Source of the DNA: Symsagittifera roscoffensis
Lineage: Eukaryota > Xenacoelomorpha > Acoela > Convolutidae
Direction of reading: 5' to 3'
Assembly (NCBI RefSeq): GCF_963678635.1
Contig: NC_087067.1
Span: 60,748,594 to 60,812,593, forward strand
Length of the DNA stretch: 64,000 nucleotides
Position 1 is the stretch's first letter. Every line of letters starts with the position of its first letter. The notes under the pieces are model-generated. The model was not told the DNA's origin. It made no database searches and saw only the letters and a program-made list of their open reading frames with translations. A program made the position numbers and the translations under genes. Shown here one piece after another: positions 45,749 through 56,077 of this stretch.

Positions 45749-47530
45749 CAGGTAAGTATAATTTATACATATTCTTCACTAATAAATTCAAATTAAAACT
45801 AACCATTCTTTATCCATGTCTCATTTAGATTTTTAGTCTTCATCCCACGATCATCTGCAAAAAAACACAAAAGAAAAATAAAAAATAGGAAACTTCTTCA
45901 ATTTCTTCTAAGCTCTATTAATATTTTGCACTAGATAAATATAATAAGATTCATACCAATGTAGTAAATTCATTTATAAATTGTTTCCCCAAAAGCAGTA
46001 AATTTAGTAATGATGAAAATTTGTAACTTAGTTTTTCCCCAAAAGTAGCAGTAAAATTGAAATTCTATGTAGTAAATTGATAAGACGAAAATGCAGTACT
46101 AACCTTTTGATATTTTCATTCACTCGCACAAGAATTCTATCCAAACTCGCACAGCTCGCCCACGAAGAATTGTTTAAATAATGAATTTCAGTTTCAAGTT
46201 TTCACACTCAACAACTCTAACACACGATAACAAGTTTCAAACTTTCCGTTAACCCTGTTGGAAAGGGATTATATACTAAACCAAACTAACCAACGCAGCT
46301 TACTAAACACCACAAATCATAAAATAATATAATTTATTCTATTGAAGACTATTATAAAGTCTAAGAAAGAAAAAATAAAACACAAAAAAGTCGAAGGACA
46401 AACCCATACCAAAAACAATTTGATTTTTGAAAAAAGGACACAACCAACGAAACATAATAAAAACCACCACAAACCCGACATAAAACGTTATCACATAACA
46501 GGACCTCTCACAGAAACCGCACGAAATCATACTCCCACTCCTGGCCTAACCCACCAGAGAGGACGTCCTGAGCATGGCCTAACCCACCGCGCTACATCCA
46601 CGCTTTGTGACCACACTTCTATTTTTAATAAGAGGTACTCAAGGATGAGTAACTCTTCAAAATAACCGAACTAAAACAAAAAGCTTTTGTGAAAACAACT
46701 AACCAAAATCATAATTAAAACACTGAACTAATAAAAATTTTATAAAATGTAAATTATACCTGGCAGTATATAGATCAGCATACAACACCAAATACGAACA
46801 TCCAAAGACAAAATGACCCCACTACACTCGAAAAAGAATGGCCAACCACAACCAATATGCCGTCCACAATAACAACTCAAAGGATTTAGAGTACGACTTG
46901 ACTTCGCAGAAAAGGACTTCATTGAACTAGACCAATGACCACCTCGATGTTCAAGTATACGTACAGATCCGAGTAACAAGGCATCCCCTCTACGCACAAT
47001 CTCCACGCCATTCCCAGACAAGGTCGAACACAAAAGAAGTTCTCGACATGAAACAGAAAAACCCGTCATAGCAAATCATTCTTAAATCAGATTGATTTCG
47101 TTGGGAAACACAGTCGTTGTTACAAGAAAACACAACGATTGATATCCATCATTCCAGCGTCCTGGAACTTCTCTAACAAGAGAACCCAGAAGAATATGAT
47201 GTTCGCCAAATACCAACGTCCATCATCCATTCTTTGAATTGCAGAAAGACAATTCTAAAAAACTCTGTAAAACCCGGATGGGTGGAACCTGATCTATACT
47301 ACATTTTATGATTGGACAAATTAGATATTTTACCACTGTAAAGTATTTAATATTAACCAATCATGATCCATCTAACTAACAACCCACTTATTTGTAAGTG
47401 CTGAAATTACTTGTAATTTCAGCACCAGAGAGATTTGAATTTAACTTAGAAATTAGTTGCCTCTCCAAGAGAACTTCAGCAGCCGCAATAAACCAGTATA
47501 CCCTAGATCTATTGAGCCTAGCAGAGACTA
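45749..47530 (+). other. Second copy of the 3' region
   Basis: Repeats 43,362-45,143, including the intron signals and the hairpin (47,398-47,425). No gene. Confidence 0.6.
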
Positions 47531-47692
47531 GTTAAACAATCTGAGACTAGAAAGTATAAGAGTAAGATTAGGATCGGTATTAGACTAAGAAGTTGCACGA
47601 ATCTATCCGGCCGAAAATAAGATAGCGTGACGAGCAGACGGTGTACCCTATCCGAAATTACTCTATGAGTTAGCCACTTCGGTCCTAACTCA
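47531..47692 (+). repeat. 3' LTR, 162 bp shared
   Basis: Matches 26,092-26,253. It may extend further left, since the 5' copy could be truncated. It ends AACTCA. The next 172 bp (47,693-47,864) hold no gene. Confidence 0.7.
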
Positions 47693-47864
47693 CTTGGTAA
47701 CATCTGAGCAGAATGAAACTATTATTCATTTAATCTGCCTCAGCAGTTTTTGGTGCTCTTTCAACTGAAACTCTTTAAAGCTCTCATCAAAAGTTTTACC
47801 AGTTTTCATTATGCTTTGTGTCAAAAGGGATATCATCGTGAGTAGTAGAAGGGTGAGGGAGAGT

Positions 47865-48480
47865 GGGGGGGGGGGGTGCCTGCTGACCCCCATGTTTTAA
47901 GATAGGGAATGGAGCATCCGGTCAGCAGGCTATGTATTAAGGTTGGGTATAGAGTCTACAATGTATTAAGATAGGGAATAGGTTTCCCAATGTATTAAGA
48001 TACGAGGTTTCAGATGGTAAGATGGTAAGTTTTTTTCGGCGCCCGAAATTCCCATGTGTAGATTTCGCTATGTATAAGAAATTCATTGTAGGTAATTAAG
48101 AACTCATTAGCGAATAGGATTCCTAATGTATTACGATGATAGGTTTCCCAATGTATTACGATGGTAGGTTCAGATGGTAAGATGGTGAGGTTTCAGATGG
48201 TAAGTTTCAAAAAAATTTTGGCGCCCGAATTTTTTGAGCTCAATTTTGCCAATACTTGCGTTTCTTAGTCAACTTCTACTATTTGTGATATTTAAGGACT
48301 ATCTTGTCTTACAAAAATTCGGTATGGTAAGTTTCAGAAGGTAAGTTTCAGAAAATTTTTTAAAATTTTTTTAAGTTTTACTTGCAAATACATTTTTATC
48401 TTGAAAAAACAATTTTTTATTAAAAATTGAAATTTTTTTTTGGATGGTAAGTTTCAGATAGTAAGTTTCGATGAAAATTA
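47865..48480. repeat. Terminal repeat of the Maverick, tip at 47,865
   Basis: Begins with 12 G, then GCCTGCTGACC (47,878-47,888) and GGTCAGCAGGC (47,920-47,930), followed by iterated (C)AATGTATTA(A/C)GAT motifs (near 47,931, 47,960, 47,981, 48,127 and 48,149), GATGGTAAG motifs and GGCGCCCGAA twice. The inner limit is uncertain. Confidence 0.8.
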
Positions 48481-49412
48481 AGTTTCGATTTAGAGTTTGG
48501 GATCATAAACTAATATATCATGGAATATTTTTTTTTCTCGAAAGAATCTTAAATTCTTGTTTCATGTTATTTTTTTCCCTCAGGTTATCTGGGGAAAATT
48601 GTCAAGAGGGGATTATCTTTGACAGGTTAGTTATTCCGCTCCACGGGATATCAGGGGAATCTTGACAGCTCCTCACGGTTGATTACTTTTATATCCTACT
48701 TAATCTTTTTTCCGCAGGTTATCTGGAGAACGGATGACAGGTTCATTACACTTGTTAATTTTATGACTTATTTTATCTTTTTCACATAATTATCTCACTT
48801 ATTTTTACCTCAACTGGTTTATTTATTCAGTCATATTTCTTGCTACGATTCATTTCAGTTCTCTTTTATCACTTTGTCTTTAATCCTTAAAAAATTCTTT
48901 GAAATTTCCAAATTTTCCAAAAAATTATCATCCAAATTTATCAATTGCTCTGTCACGGTAAAAGTTTACACTGAGAAAAACACAGTATCATATTTTTTTT
49001 GGTTATGATATTTTTGTGTAATAATTTTTCCATCTTTCTCAGAGTAAGCTTTTAAGAAAATTATACAATTTACTAGAAATTGGTTACAATTTTCGTAAGT
49101 TTATGTACTCTATCGTTAAATCTTTCAATTGGGGGTATACAACATCCATATTCCATCATCATTCTCCGTATTTCATCAAAGGGTTAGTTGCTATGATGCT
49201 TTTTGTAACAAATCTAAGGAATTTAAAAAGTTAAATTACATAAATCAACAAACAATTCACTACATCGTATAGTAAAATTATTGCGAAAATTTACACTTAA
49301 AAAAAATGCGTTTTTACATGAAATTACTGATAAAATTCAAAACATACACATCATGAACATTATTCAAGTTCTTTTGGAAGAATTTAAAAAGGAGAAACGC
49401 TGAATAAATTGC
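48481..49412. other. Subterminal region with repeats and a hairpin
   Basis: No gene. Three phrases of (G)TTATCTGG(G/A)GAA or TATCAGGGGAA, each followed by GACAG, lie near 48,586, 48,648 and 48,719. A 97-bp imperfect hairpin with AAAGTTTACACTGAGAAA and TTTCTCAGAGTAAGCTTTT arms spans about 48,959-49,055. Confidence 0.5.
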
Positions 49413-49712
49413 TTAAAAACTACACAAATTATCAGTCTTTTGTAGCTTTCGAGGAACCATTCGTCGAAACTTTTTCGTCAAAAAGGGGTAAGTTGATCTC
49501 TTTCTTCCCAAAGAATTTGCGAAGTAGTAGCTTTTATTCATTCGACCAATCATAATCCAGTGTTCTCCTCTATCATTGCTTGGGGCTGAGTTAATAATTG
49601 CAAAAGAGTATTTTGTTAATTGAGTTACTGTATCAGAAGGGTATGATCCCACGTACTTGAACCTGAGCTCTGGAATTCTTTCAATAATTTGCAAAAGTGA
49701 AATGTTATCCAT
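49413..49712 (-). pseudogene. Adenain-like cysteine protease, truncated
   Basis: Starts MDNISLLQIIERI. GEHWIMIGR supplies the catalytic His, YYFANSLGRK stands where an acidic residue is expected, and DNLCSF holds the likely nucleophile Cys. A TAA ends the frame two codons after that Cys; the downstream codons (AIYSAF) look like a continuation. Its normal role would be processing of capsid proteins. The Asn at the acidic site and the stop suggest it is inactive. Confidence 0.7.
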
Positions 49713-49801
49713 CTTTGCAATTGTAGGCTGACTTACAGCTAAAAATGAAATTGATAGTTTGATAGTGTACTTTAGGATAAAAAAGAAAAAAGAATAATGA
49801 C

Positions 49802-50062
49802 TTACACACATTTAGGAATTGAATCAACAAAGTCCCATACACAAGCCTTATATAGTGGGCAAAGTTTATTGAATACTGTTTTACAGTCTAGGTTGAAGAA
49901 GTGTCTCGGGTTTTCAACTAAACAGCATTCTTTCTCTATTTTTTGTGGAGCTTTAGGTCTGAAGAAAAACAAAATAGATAGTACAGAGATAATAACAAAG
50001 AAAAGTCCCAAAAAAGTTACAATATTTTTATAGGAACCTGAAAACTCAAAAAAATTAAACAT
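49802..50062 (-). CDS. Small single-membrane-segment protein (Cys-rich tail)
   Basis: Likely start MFNFFEFSGS. Residues about 15-35 form one strongly hydrophobic segment (VTFLGLFFVIISVLSILFFF), then a Cys-containing tail (ECCLVEN...DCKTV...CPLYKACV...KCV). It overlaps the protease upstream region and the capsid 3' end. Comparable small membrane proteins occur in Mavericks and adintoviruses; the role is unknown. Confidence 0.55.
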   Translation of the reverse strand: MFNFFEFSGSYKNIVTFLGLFFVIISVLSILFFFRPKAPQKIEKECCLVENPRHFFNLDCKTVFNKLCPLYKACVWDFVDSIPKCV

Positions 50063-51376
50063 TTTTAGCGACTGTTCCGAATTTGTCAATTTGAATATTT
50101 GATAGTCTTTCTCCCAAGACTATCACTTCCGTTACTTGCTCCAAGGGAAATTGGAAAACTTTTCTAATCTCAAGCTTTCTCCACTAAGTTCTGGATAATG
50201 CAAGTGTTCAGCGGCATCCTGTAGTGAATTCAAGTCGAAAACTAGAATATAGTGATTTTGAAAATCTTCCATAGGAAGAGCTGGAAAATCTTCGTTAAAC
50301 TGCATTGCTTTCATTGTTGTAACATAGAGTCCACAAGGAGAGGTTGTATCTAATGAAATAATTGCTCTTCCACCCCGAATAATTCTAAGCTCTCTCAAAT
50401 GAAATTGTTGATAATTGAAAGGATTTTCATAAAAAGATCCCGCAACAGCCGAATTTGTATTCATTGCAACAGCTATCCTTCTGGTTGGGGCATTATTGAA
50501 AATATTTTCCTGAATAAACTGGTTTTGACGAGATGGAATGATAAAGGTTCTTGCTATAGTTTCCATGTAATTGTATTGAGCAGGTTCTCTTTCCAGATTC
50601 CATTGCAAGTATTGATGATTAGGTTCAGCAACTAAAATTCTTCTAGTAAACAATGAACAATCAACTATTTTCAGACTGACATTTGGATTATCAGATAACA
50701 TGTAAAAATTAGGTCTAGCTCGAATAAGTTTAATTCGCACTTTGGTATTTGGTAGCAACAGTTTTTCGCAATTAAACAAATCGATGGCGAGCCTCCCATA
50801 GAGTGAAAAAGTTATCCCTGTTCCCAAGGAATTTGCTCTATCAGTGACTGGATACATATCAAATGCATCAGGATTTTCTTCAAAACTGTATCCATGACAA
50901 GCAAGAATTCCTTTATTACTCACTGCTGACGAGTTGAATTCGTTCGATATCTGTGCCTTATGAGGATATAATCCATTGGCATTGTAAACCATTGTATTGT
51001 TAAAATAAACTTCACAGTTGGAGAATAGAGAATGTAGTAGATTGCTTACATAAGTTAAGTAAGTTTGTGGTTCCTCATCTGAATCTTCCTCTGATTTTGC
51101 TTTATGTTCTGCTTTTTCTTTTTTGAAAGCATCAAACAATCTTCCTTTGAATAGTTGAAGCTTTAGGCTAAGATGGGTATCACGCATATCTAAGTAGAGA
51201 TTACGATCCGTTTCAAATTCAAACTCAATACTGCTTTCATCCAGAGAAGTACTGGGGAATACTTCTTGTGTGTAAGATGACATAATTGTTTCCAAAACTG
51301 GGACTTTATCAAAAATCTCCAAAGAAGAATTTGTAAACGCTCCGCACCGAAAATGATTACTTTGATTTACACTCAT
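50055..51376 (-). pseudogene. Major capsid protein (double jelly roll), late frameshift
   Basis: A frame of 414 residues from MSVNQSNHFRCGAFTN to a stop at 50,132. It carries the pattern of Maverick capsid proteins (FEFETDRNLYLDMRDTHLSL, an acidic loop, then VYFNNTMVYNANGLYPHKA). A reading-frame change near 50,140 displaces the conserved C-terminal strand (VTEVIVLGERLSNIQID), which ends at 50,055 in another frame. Apart from that it is complete. It forms the trimeric hexon-like capsomer in the family. Confidence 0.85.
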
Positions 51377-51741
51377 TTTATCTTGTCAAAAATGTATTTG
51401 CGAGAGCGACTGATTTTTGAACTACTCTTTCGAGAAATGGTTCTTCTTGTTCTACGCTTGGATTTCTTTTTTCCACCTCCCAGCTGTTTTTGAACTGTTT
51501 TTTTTCCAACATCTTTTGCAAACGTTTTGAGTTTTTTTCGTCCACTGACAACTTCTCCAATCTCTGGAGCGGCAATTTCAAATAAATCTGCTCCGATTAT
51601 TTTTGCAGCTGGGACTATATATTTTTTAATGAAGGGAATTGCAGTTCTCCCAAGAGTTTGTGCAAGAGCACCAAAACCTCTTCCACGCTGCCTTGCATGT
51701 CCACGAAAAATAGGAAAATTAGCTGAACTTTGAGCAACCAT
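51373..51741 (-). CDS. Basic minor virion (core/pVI-like) protein
   Basis: Start MVAQSSANFP at 51,741. The N-terminal half has ANFPIFRGHARQRGRGFG and an amphipathic/hydrophobic stretch; the C-terminal half is strongly basic (GGGKKKSKRRTRRTISRKSS). It overlaps the capsid start by 4 bp. The composition fits adenovirus-like core or pVI/pX-type proteins that bind DNA in the virion. Unbroken. Confidence 0.65.
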   Translation of the reverse strand: MVAQSSANFPIFRGHARQRGRGFGALAQTLGRTAIPFIKKYIVPAAKIIGADLFEIAAPEIGEVVSGRKKLKTFAKDVGKKTVQKQLGGGKKKSKRRTRRTISRKSSSKISRSRKYIFDKIK

Positions 51742-51758
51742 TTCGTATGAAGTATAAA

Positions 51759-52585
51759 TCAAAAATGATTATCCGAAATCTTGCGAAACAAGAGGACAAC
51801 TCGTGTAACTCGTACGGACACAAAAGGAATTTTTTCACCTGTAGTATCCCTTAGTTCTATTTTTATGCTGTGGAAAGAGTTGTTTAATAATTTTTTAAAT
51901 TGTAGATTTGTGAAGGATTGATAATTCATGTACTGTCCTGTAGATATTATGTCTTTATTTTTTACTTTGGAAATGAAAGGAATACAACGCACTAATGGAG
52001 TTTTTGTATCGCCTACCATATTATATTCTATAATATCACTATAAATCAGTAAGGAATGTATTCTTAGAATGTCGTAAGAATACTGAGGATAATGTGGTCC
52101 TTTTCCTTTCATTATAACACACGTCTAATTTTGTTCTAAATCACAACCAAAAATGTGACTCAAATCAGCACTTTGAGTTATAAACACTGATTGATCCTCA
52201 GGTAAATGAATGGCATTTTTTTGTGTAATCTTATCTACTGATAATTAAATTCCATTATATTCATATTTTTGTGCTCCTATACGTTTTCGAACTTTGTCAT
52301 TCATGGCTACAACTATATCAACAATACTTGGATACAATCCAGGTTCAACATGCATCGGTTGAATTTTCTTTTTTCCTCAGGACTTTCTCGTCCATCTACG
52401 AAAGTAAACTTTCCCTCTGTAACGTTTTGGTACAAAGAAGGGTACGATATTTCTGAAATAGCAACCTCCCATTCTCCTTTTAGTTGTATTTGTTCCGGTA
52501 GAAAATTTGTAAAGGAACTAAGACTGTTATTCGGATAACAATTAAAAGAAGCATTAGAAACTAGCTCAATAGTAAAAGAATCCAT
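51759..52585 (-). pseudogene. Penton (minor capsid)-like protein, broken
   Basis: The N-terminal part (start MDSFTIELVSN at 52,585) has CYPNNSLSSFTNFLPEQI and GEWEVAISEISYP, typical of Maverick penton proteins. It stops at 52,313. The C-terminal part is open at 51,759-52,112 and ends TGEKIPFVSVRVTRVVLLFR, the usual last strand. Middle sequence is frameshifted. In the family this is a single jelly-roll vertex protein. Confidence 0.75.
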
Positions 52586-52928
52586 GACAACTGATCGATA
52601 GAAACTCAATTTAAAAAATGACTTACCACTAATCTGAACATTTTCTCAGCTCTTTTTCATAAAATTTTCCCAGATTTCTTCTTTTTCGAGTTCTTTGATG
52701 ATGTATGTTGCAGGTTTTTTTGTAGATTTACCTCGCATTTACAGCACTGTAATCAGAATCAAATTTTTTGGTACAATCTCCTCTTTTTCTTGCTTTTGTT
52801 CCAATTTTTGTTTTCTTGGAAGTGTACTTTGTGATTGATAACTGAGTACGGAATTAAAACAAACTGTTCCATACTATGTCAATTGTTTAATGACAAAAGG
52901 GGTGATGATAGATATCAATTGTAACCCT
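52586..52928 (-). pseudogene. Small broken Maverick ORFs between penton and ATPase
   Basis: A 37-residue frame (52,759-52,872, MEQFVLIPYSVINHK, basic end) and a 30-residue frame (52,646-52,738) in another register. The first resembles the start of a small protein often found next to capsid genes in these elements; it is probably truncated by a frameshift. Confidence 0.35.
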
Positions 52929-53822
52929 TTAGTTGAACTTAAAATAATTCTTCTTTTGTGAATAGGAGTTCTTTTTTGTGTTAGTTCTGAAATTTCTTTT
53001 CAATTTTTTACTACGTCTTCTTTCCGAAGATCTCGAAGCTATCCTCTTAAAAGGTTTACTAAACACTCGCTCAGAAACTGAATGAAATCTTTTGGGCAAT
53101 TGAGAATGAATTGTTTTCAAAGCTTTAGGGAAAATTTTTGAAATATTGGGAGAATAGAGACGTATTGTGTACTCATCGTCCAAAAACTTTGTCTCTATTC
53201 CAGCTGGCAAGTAAAATTTTGTTGGAACTGAGCCACTATTAGTGCAATACCTAAGTGAATCAACTGTTTTTGGGGTTAAATCAATAAGTAAATGACCATA
53301 AGGAACGGATGTTGCATCTTGATACCACTCTTTCAATTGAGATGCTAGACCTAGTTGTTGACTTAATGTATTGATTTGTAAAACATCCCTCGGCGACTTC
53401 AACAAGTCTATGTGTGTATTTTGTAACTCTACATCTCGTCCTAATTTGCTTTGATGAAATAAATTGTGTTTGATGTATATTGTTTTCAGACCCCTGTGTC
53501 TCCCCGCAGTAACAATTTTTACAAATTGTTTGGAGTTTGAAATTTCTTCACAAGAATCATCAAATATAAGCAAATACTTAGTTCCATTATTGGGGAGATT
53601 TTCAATCAAGTCAAAATCTACTCCTTGGATAAATTTAAGGTTTTTTCTTTGCATTTGACTATAAAGAGGTTGATAATGTTGATAAAAATAAAAAATTTTG
53701 TCGAATGCTGGTTGAAAAGTACCAATTTTCAACCAATCAAAAATCAGATGCAATTTTCCAGATCCACTTGGTCCAACTAGGGAAATAAAAATTCGTTCTT
53801 TGGTAGATATTATTTTATTCAT
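52929..53822 (-). CDS. FtsK/HerA-type genome-packaging ATPase
   Basis: 297 residues, open. Walker A is GPSGSGK at 17-23 but the following residue is Leu instead of Ser/Thr. Walker B is LLIFDDS at 84-90. A sensor/arginine-finger region follows (TAGRHRGLKTIYIKHN). The C-terminus carries a basic tail (ERRRSKKLKRNF). In the family it pumps DNA into capsids. The Walker A change would probably weaken nucleotide binding. It overlaps the next gene by 4 bp. Confidence 0.85.
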   Translation of the reverse strand: MNKIISTKERIFISLVGPSGSGKLHLIFDWLKIGTFQPAFDKIFYFYQHYQPLYSQMQRKNLKFIQGVDFDLIENLPNNGTKYLLIFDDSCEEISNSKQFVKIVTAGRHRGLKTIYIKHNLFHQSKLGRDVELQNTHIDLLKSPRDVLQINTLSQQLGLASQLKEWYQDATSVPYGHLLIDLTPKTVDSLRYCTNSGSVPTKFYLPAGIETKFLDDEYTIRLYSPNISKIFPKALKTIHSQLPKRFHSVSERVFSKPFKRIASRSSERRRSKKLKRNFRTNTKKNSYSQKKNYFKFN

Positions 53823-54055
53823 AGCTTTGGAGAAGGTAGAATATAACCGACTGTTGTTTCTTCACATGTTGTGGATAACATATTTCGAACGATTGCACAT
53901 ACTAGCATCAAAACTATAACAAAAAATTGGCACAAAAAAACTAAAAGAGATCTAATACATGTACGTCCAAACAATTTCCCTGATTTTCGTTCATGATTTT
54001 CTTCATCAAAAACAAAATTTCCTAAATTTACGGGCTTGTCACATTGATCGACCAT
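53819..54055 (-). CDS. Small membrane protein
   Basis: Start MVDQCDKPVN at 54,055, preceded by a CTTTTTAG acceptor-like run. One hydrophobic segment (SLLVFLCQFFVIVLMLVCAIV) spans residues about 36-56. Family unknown; probably a virion or assembly membrane protein. Confidence 0.5.
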   Translation of the reverse strand: MVDQCDKPVNLGNFVFDEENHERKSGKLFGRTCIRSLLVFLCQFFVIVLMLVCAIVRNMLSTTCEETTVGYILPSPKL

Positions 54056-54134
54056 CCTAACTCTAAAAAGAAAAAGTTGACAATGAAATTTAATTAAAGT
54101 TTGAAAATGGTAGTACATTAGGAATAATATAATT

Positions 54135-54604
54135 TACAATTTGTTAAAAAAACATCGAGTCCATGTTCCGTATGCAAATGCTTTTCTTTCTGCACAGTGA
54201 AGAGTTTTTGCATGTTGAAATGGGTAGTTGCTACACCTCCAATCATATTCTTAATCTTTGAATATCAAAAACTGAACTTTAGGGCAAGCGTAGTCATCCA
54301 AATTAATAATCTTTGTTTCCAAAAATTCTGATAGAATCTTACATTTTTCATAAACTTTTGCAAAAAATTCCGTGTCTGTGGCTTCTAGATTTTTCAATAA
54401 TTTTTCAAGTTCAGTATATTTTTCGTAACCACTGCTCCAAATGATTCCATGAAGATGCTGTGTACACCAAAAAGATTGGGATGTTGGTTTGAATTTTTTG
54501 GGAGGAAGAAAGGAATATCCTTCTGTTTGTCCATCCTTATAAACTCCTAATTCTTTCACTATATTGCTTTCGATACATTCAATATCCAAAGCAACTAGAC
54601 TCAT
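54135..54604 (-). pseudogene. Possible DEDD-type exonuclease-fold protein, interrupted
   Basis: Starts MSLVALDIECIE; the D-x-E is like exonuclease motif I. Later it has FWCTQHLHGIIWSSG and KIINLDDYACPK. A TAA at 54,251 ends the frame, but the same frame continues for about 38 codons with HAKTLHCAERKAFAYGTW, rich in conserved-looking His/Cys/Glu. The nuclease idea is inference; the interruption is seen. Confidence 0.45.
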
Positions 54605-54644
54605 TCTGTTAACTGATTTCTCTGGAGTTTTTTGTTAAAAATGA

Positions 54645-55034
54645 TTAACAATCAAACAATGCATATACTGATGAAGCAAATATTTTAACATATAAAGAGA
54701 AAAATAATCCAGTCACGTGACCAAGAAAGCATGAGCTGGGGAGACTAGGAGCAACATAACAATACCCAGGACCTTTTTTAGTAGTAGAATTTACGGATCC
54801 AGCAGAGTCATGTAGAATTGCAAGTAGTCTAAAAATTTTGGAGTTTGCAAAAAAGTAATCCATAAAGGAATTACCGTATCCAATTAGTCCTCCAAAAGGA
54901 AATTTTTGGTCCATTTCTTTTAAATTTATGTCCGGGTCCAATACAATACAGGTACAAAGAAATAAATTTTTTCTTTTTGTATTTGATGAGAAATCTTGCC
55001 TAATAATCTCAAAAACTCTTAGAATTTCATTCAA
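54645..55034 (-). CDS. 129-residue protein, unknown
   Basis: Begins MNEILRVFEIIRQDF. It holds FPFGGLIGYGNSFMDYFF and LLAILHDSAGS, then GPGYCYVAP. The end is hydrophobic (VTGLFFSLYVKIF). It overlaps the next upstream frame by 8 bp. Not recognised. Confidence 0.45.
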   Translation of the reverse strand: MNEILRVFEIIRQDFSSNTKRKNLFLCTCIVLDPDINLKEMDQKFPFGGLIGYGNSFMDYFFANSKIFRLLAILHDSAGSVNSTTKKGPGYCYVAPSLPSSCFLGHVTGLFFSLYVKIFASSVYALFDC

Positions 55035-55464
55035 TTTCTGTACGTTCTTTTTCTACAGTGCATTCGTCAATAATGATACAAGATTTTTTGAAGGTCTCTA
55101 CATAACCTAGTAATGAAGAAAGTATATCAATTAATTTATGATATTCTTCTCTATGTAGTTGTAAAGATTGATTATTTTTCCATTGTTTTCCATTTCTACG
55201 ATATTGTACAAGTTCTATTTTTTTGGTATCTGATCTGCATCCTATGTGAATTTTTCTTCTACCATTATGCAGAAGCCACCCAAAATGAGATATTTGGGAG
55301 TCTACGTCCAAATTCTGCAAGTTTGGTAAGTTTTGTGATTCTATAATAGTTAGTGAAATTTTTTGGGACTTTTCTTCTAGAACAATATGAAAAAGTCCCA
55401 ATTTATTGTGAAGTTTTAAGAGTAAAATTCTTGAAAAACCAATATTCCAACTCATACTGTTCAA
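55027..55464 (-). CDS. 145-residue protein, possibly PC4-like
   Basis: Residues about 60-118 (ISHFGWLLHNGRRKIHIGC ... NQSLQLHREEYHKLIDILSSL) repeat the strand-strand-helix layout of the PC4-like genes beside it. The N-terminal half is a separate beta-rich segment. Intact. It would be a third kind of member of the family; inference only. Confidence 0.5.
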   Translation of the reverse strand: MNSMSWNIGFSRILLLKLHNKLGLFHIVLEEKSQKISLTIIESQNLPNLQNLDVDSQISHFGWLLHNGRRKIHIGCRSDTKKIELVQYRRNGKQWKNNQSLQLHREEYHKLIDILSSLLGYVETFKKSCIIIDECTVEKERTEIE

Positions 55465-55536
55465 AACTAATACTAAATGAAAAATGATTTTGAGGATAAA
55501 TAGTTAAATTACAAGACAAAACATAAACAACACAAA

Positions 55537-56077
55537 TTATTGTACATTACAGTTCTCAACAAACATAAAGTCTCCCAAAATTCGGGTCAGTTCTTTGAAT
55601 TCGTTCAGAGTATAGTTGACATAGGCAACTTGTTTCATTGCTTCATTCTCTTTTGCGGTGAACAGTCGAATCTGAATGTAGGGAGGTTTGTTAATATTGT
55701 ACTTCTTGATCGTGACACAAACGTGTCTTCTATTGTATGTTGCTATGTCATACACTTTGTTGCAGTTGGCAAGCTCCTGATCCATAGTTGACTCTTTGTC
55801 AGAAGTGAGTTACAATATAGGAACGAGTCCAAGGTTTTCAGCATCGTGAATAACAGTATTTCTAATTGCTGAGATTGCTTCTCCTTCTTTTTCACCAAGA
55901 TAGACTTGCTGTCTTTTTTCGAGTTGTCCCAACTCATTTTTCTTGAAAAGTTGAAAGCAGGGTTCAAAATAAATTTTCCCTTTGTAGAATTTTTGGGACC
56001 AAGCAAATCTCCCAATTCTTGTTTGATTTTTTGGAGAATTCAATGTAATTGGGACTTGTGTCTTTTCTTGAGTACAC
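55537..56077 (-). pseudogene. Tandem PC4-like protein, Maverick copy, broken
   Basis: Matches 424-963. The start ATG is changed to GTG at 56,077. The N-terminal domain is readable (RIGRFAWSQKFYKGKIYFEP). A stop and frameshift follow at VPIL near 55,815. The C-terminal domain is open again from MDQELANCNK to the stop at 55,537. Confidence 0.75.

Larger units (their letters stand above)
42809..47582 (+). repeat. 2387-bp tandem duplication through the 3' end
   Basis: 42,809-45,195 is repeated at 45,196-47,582 with very few differences. The junction joins GATCGGTATTA inside the LTR to GCACTGCTC inside the 559-residue ORF. The first copy therefore ends in a 52-bp piece of LTR. Confidence 0.93.
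26092..47692 (+). mobile_element. Env-bearing Ty3/gypsy-type LTR retroelement, degraded
   Basis: Matched 162-bp repeats lie at both ends. Inside, in plus orientation: gag with a zinc knuckle, aspartic protease, RT, RNase H, integrase with a GPY-like tail, and an env-like gene. RT-RH-IN order marks Ty3/gypsy (Metaviridae). Many in-frame stops and frameshifts make it inactive. No target duplication is visible, so at least one end is rearranged. Confidence 0.9.

Noticed and set aside
48222-48235. TGGCGCCCGAA, like a retroviral tRNA-Lys primer site
   Set aside because: It lies in the Maverick terminal repeat, recurs there as GGCGCCCG, and has no LTR next to it.
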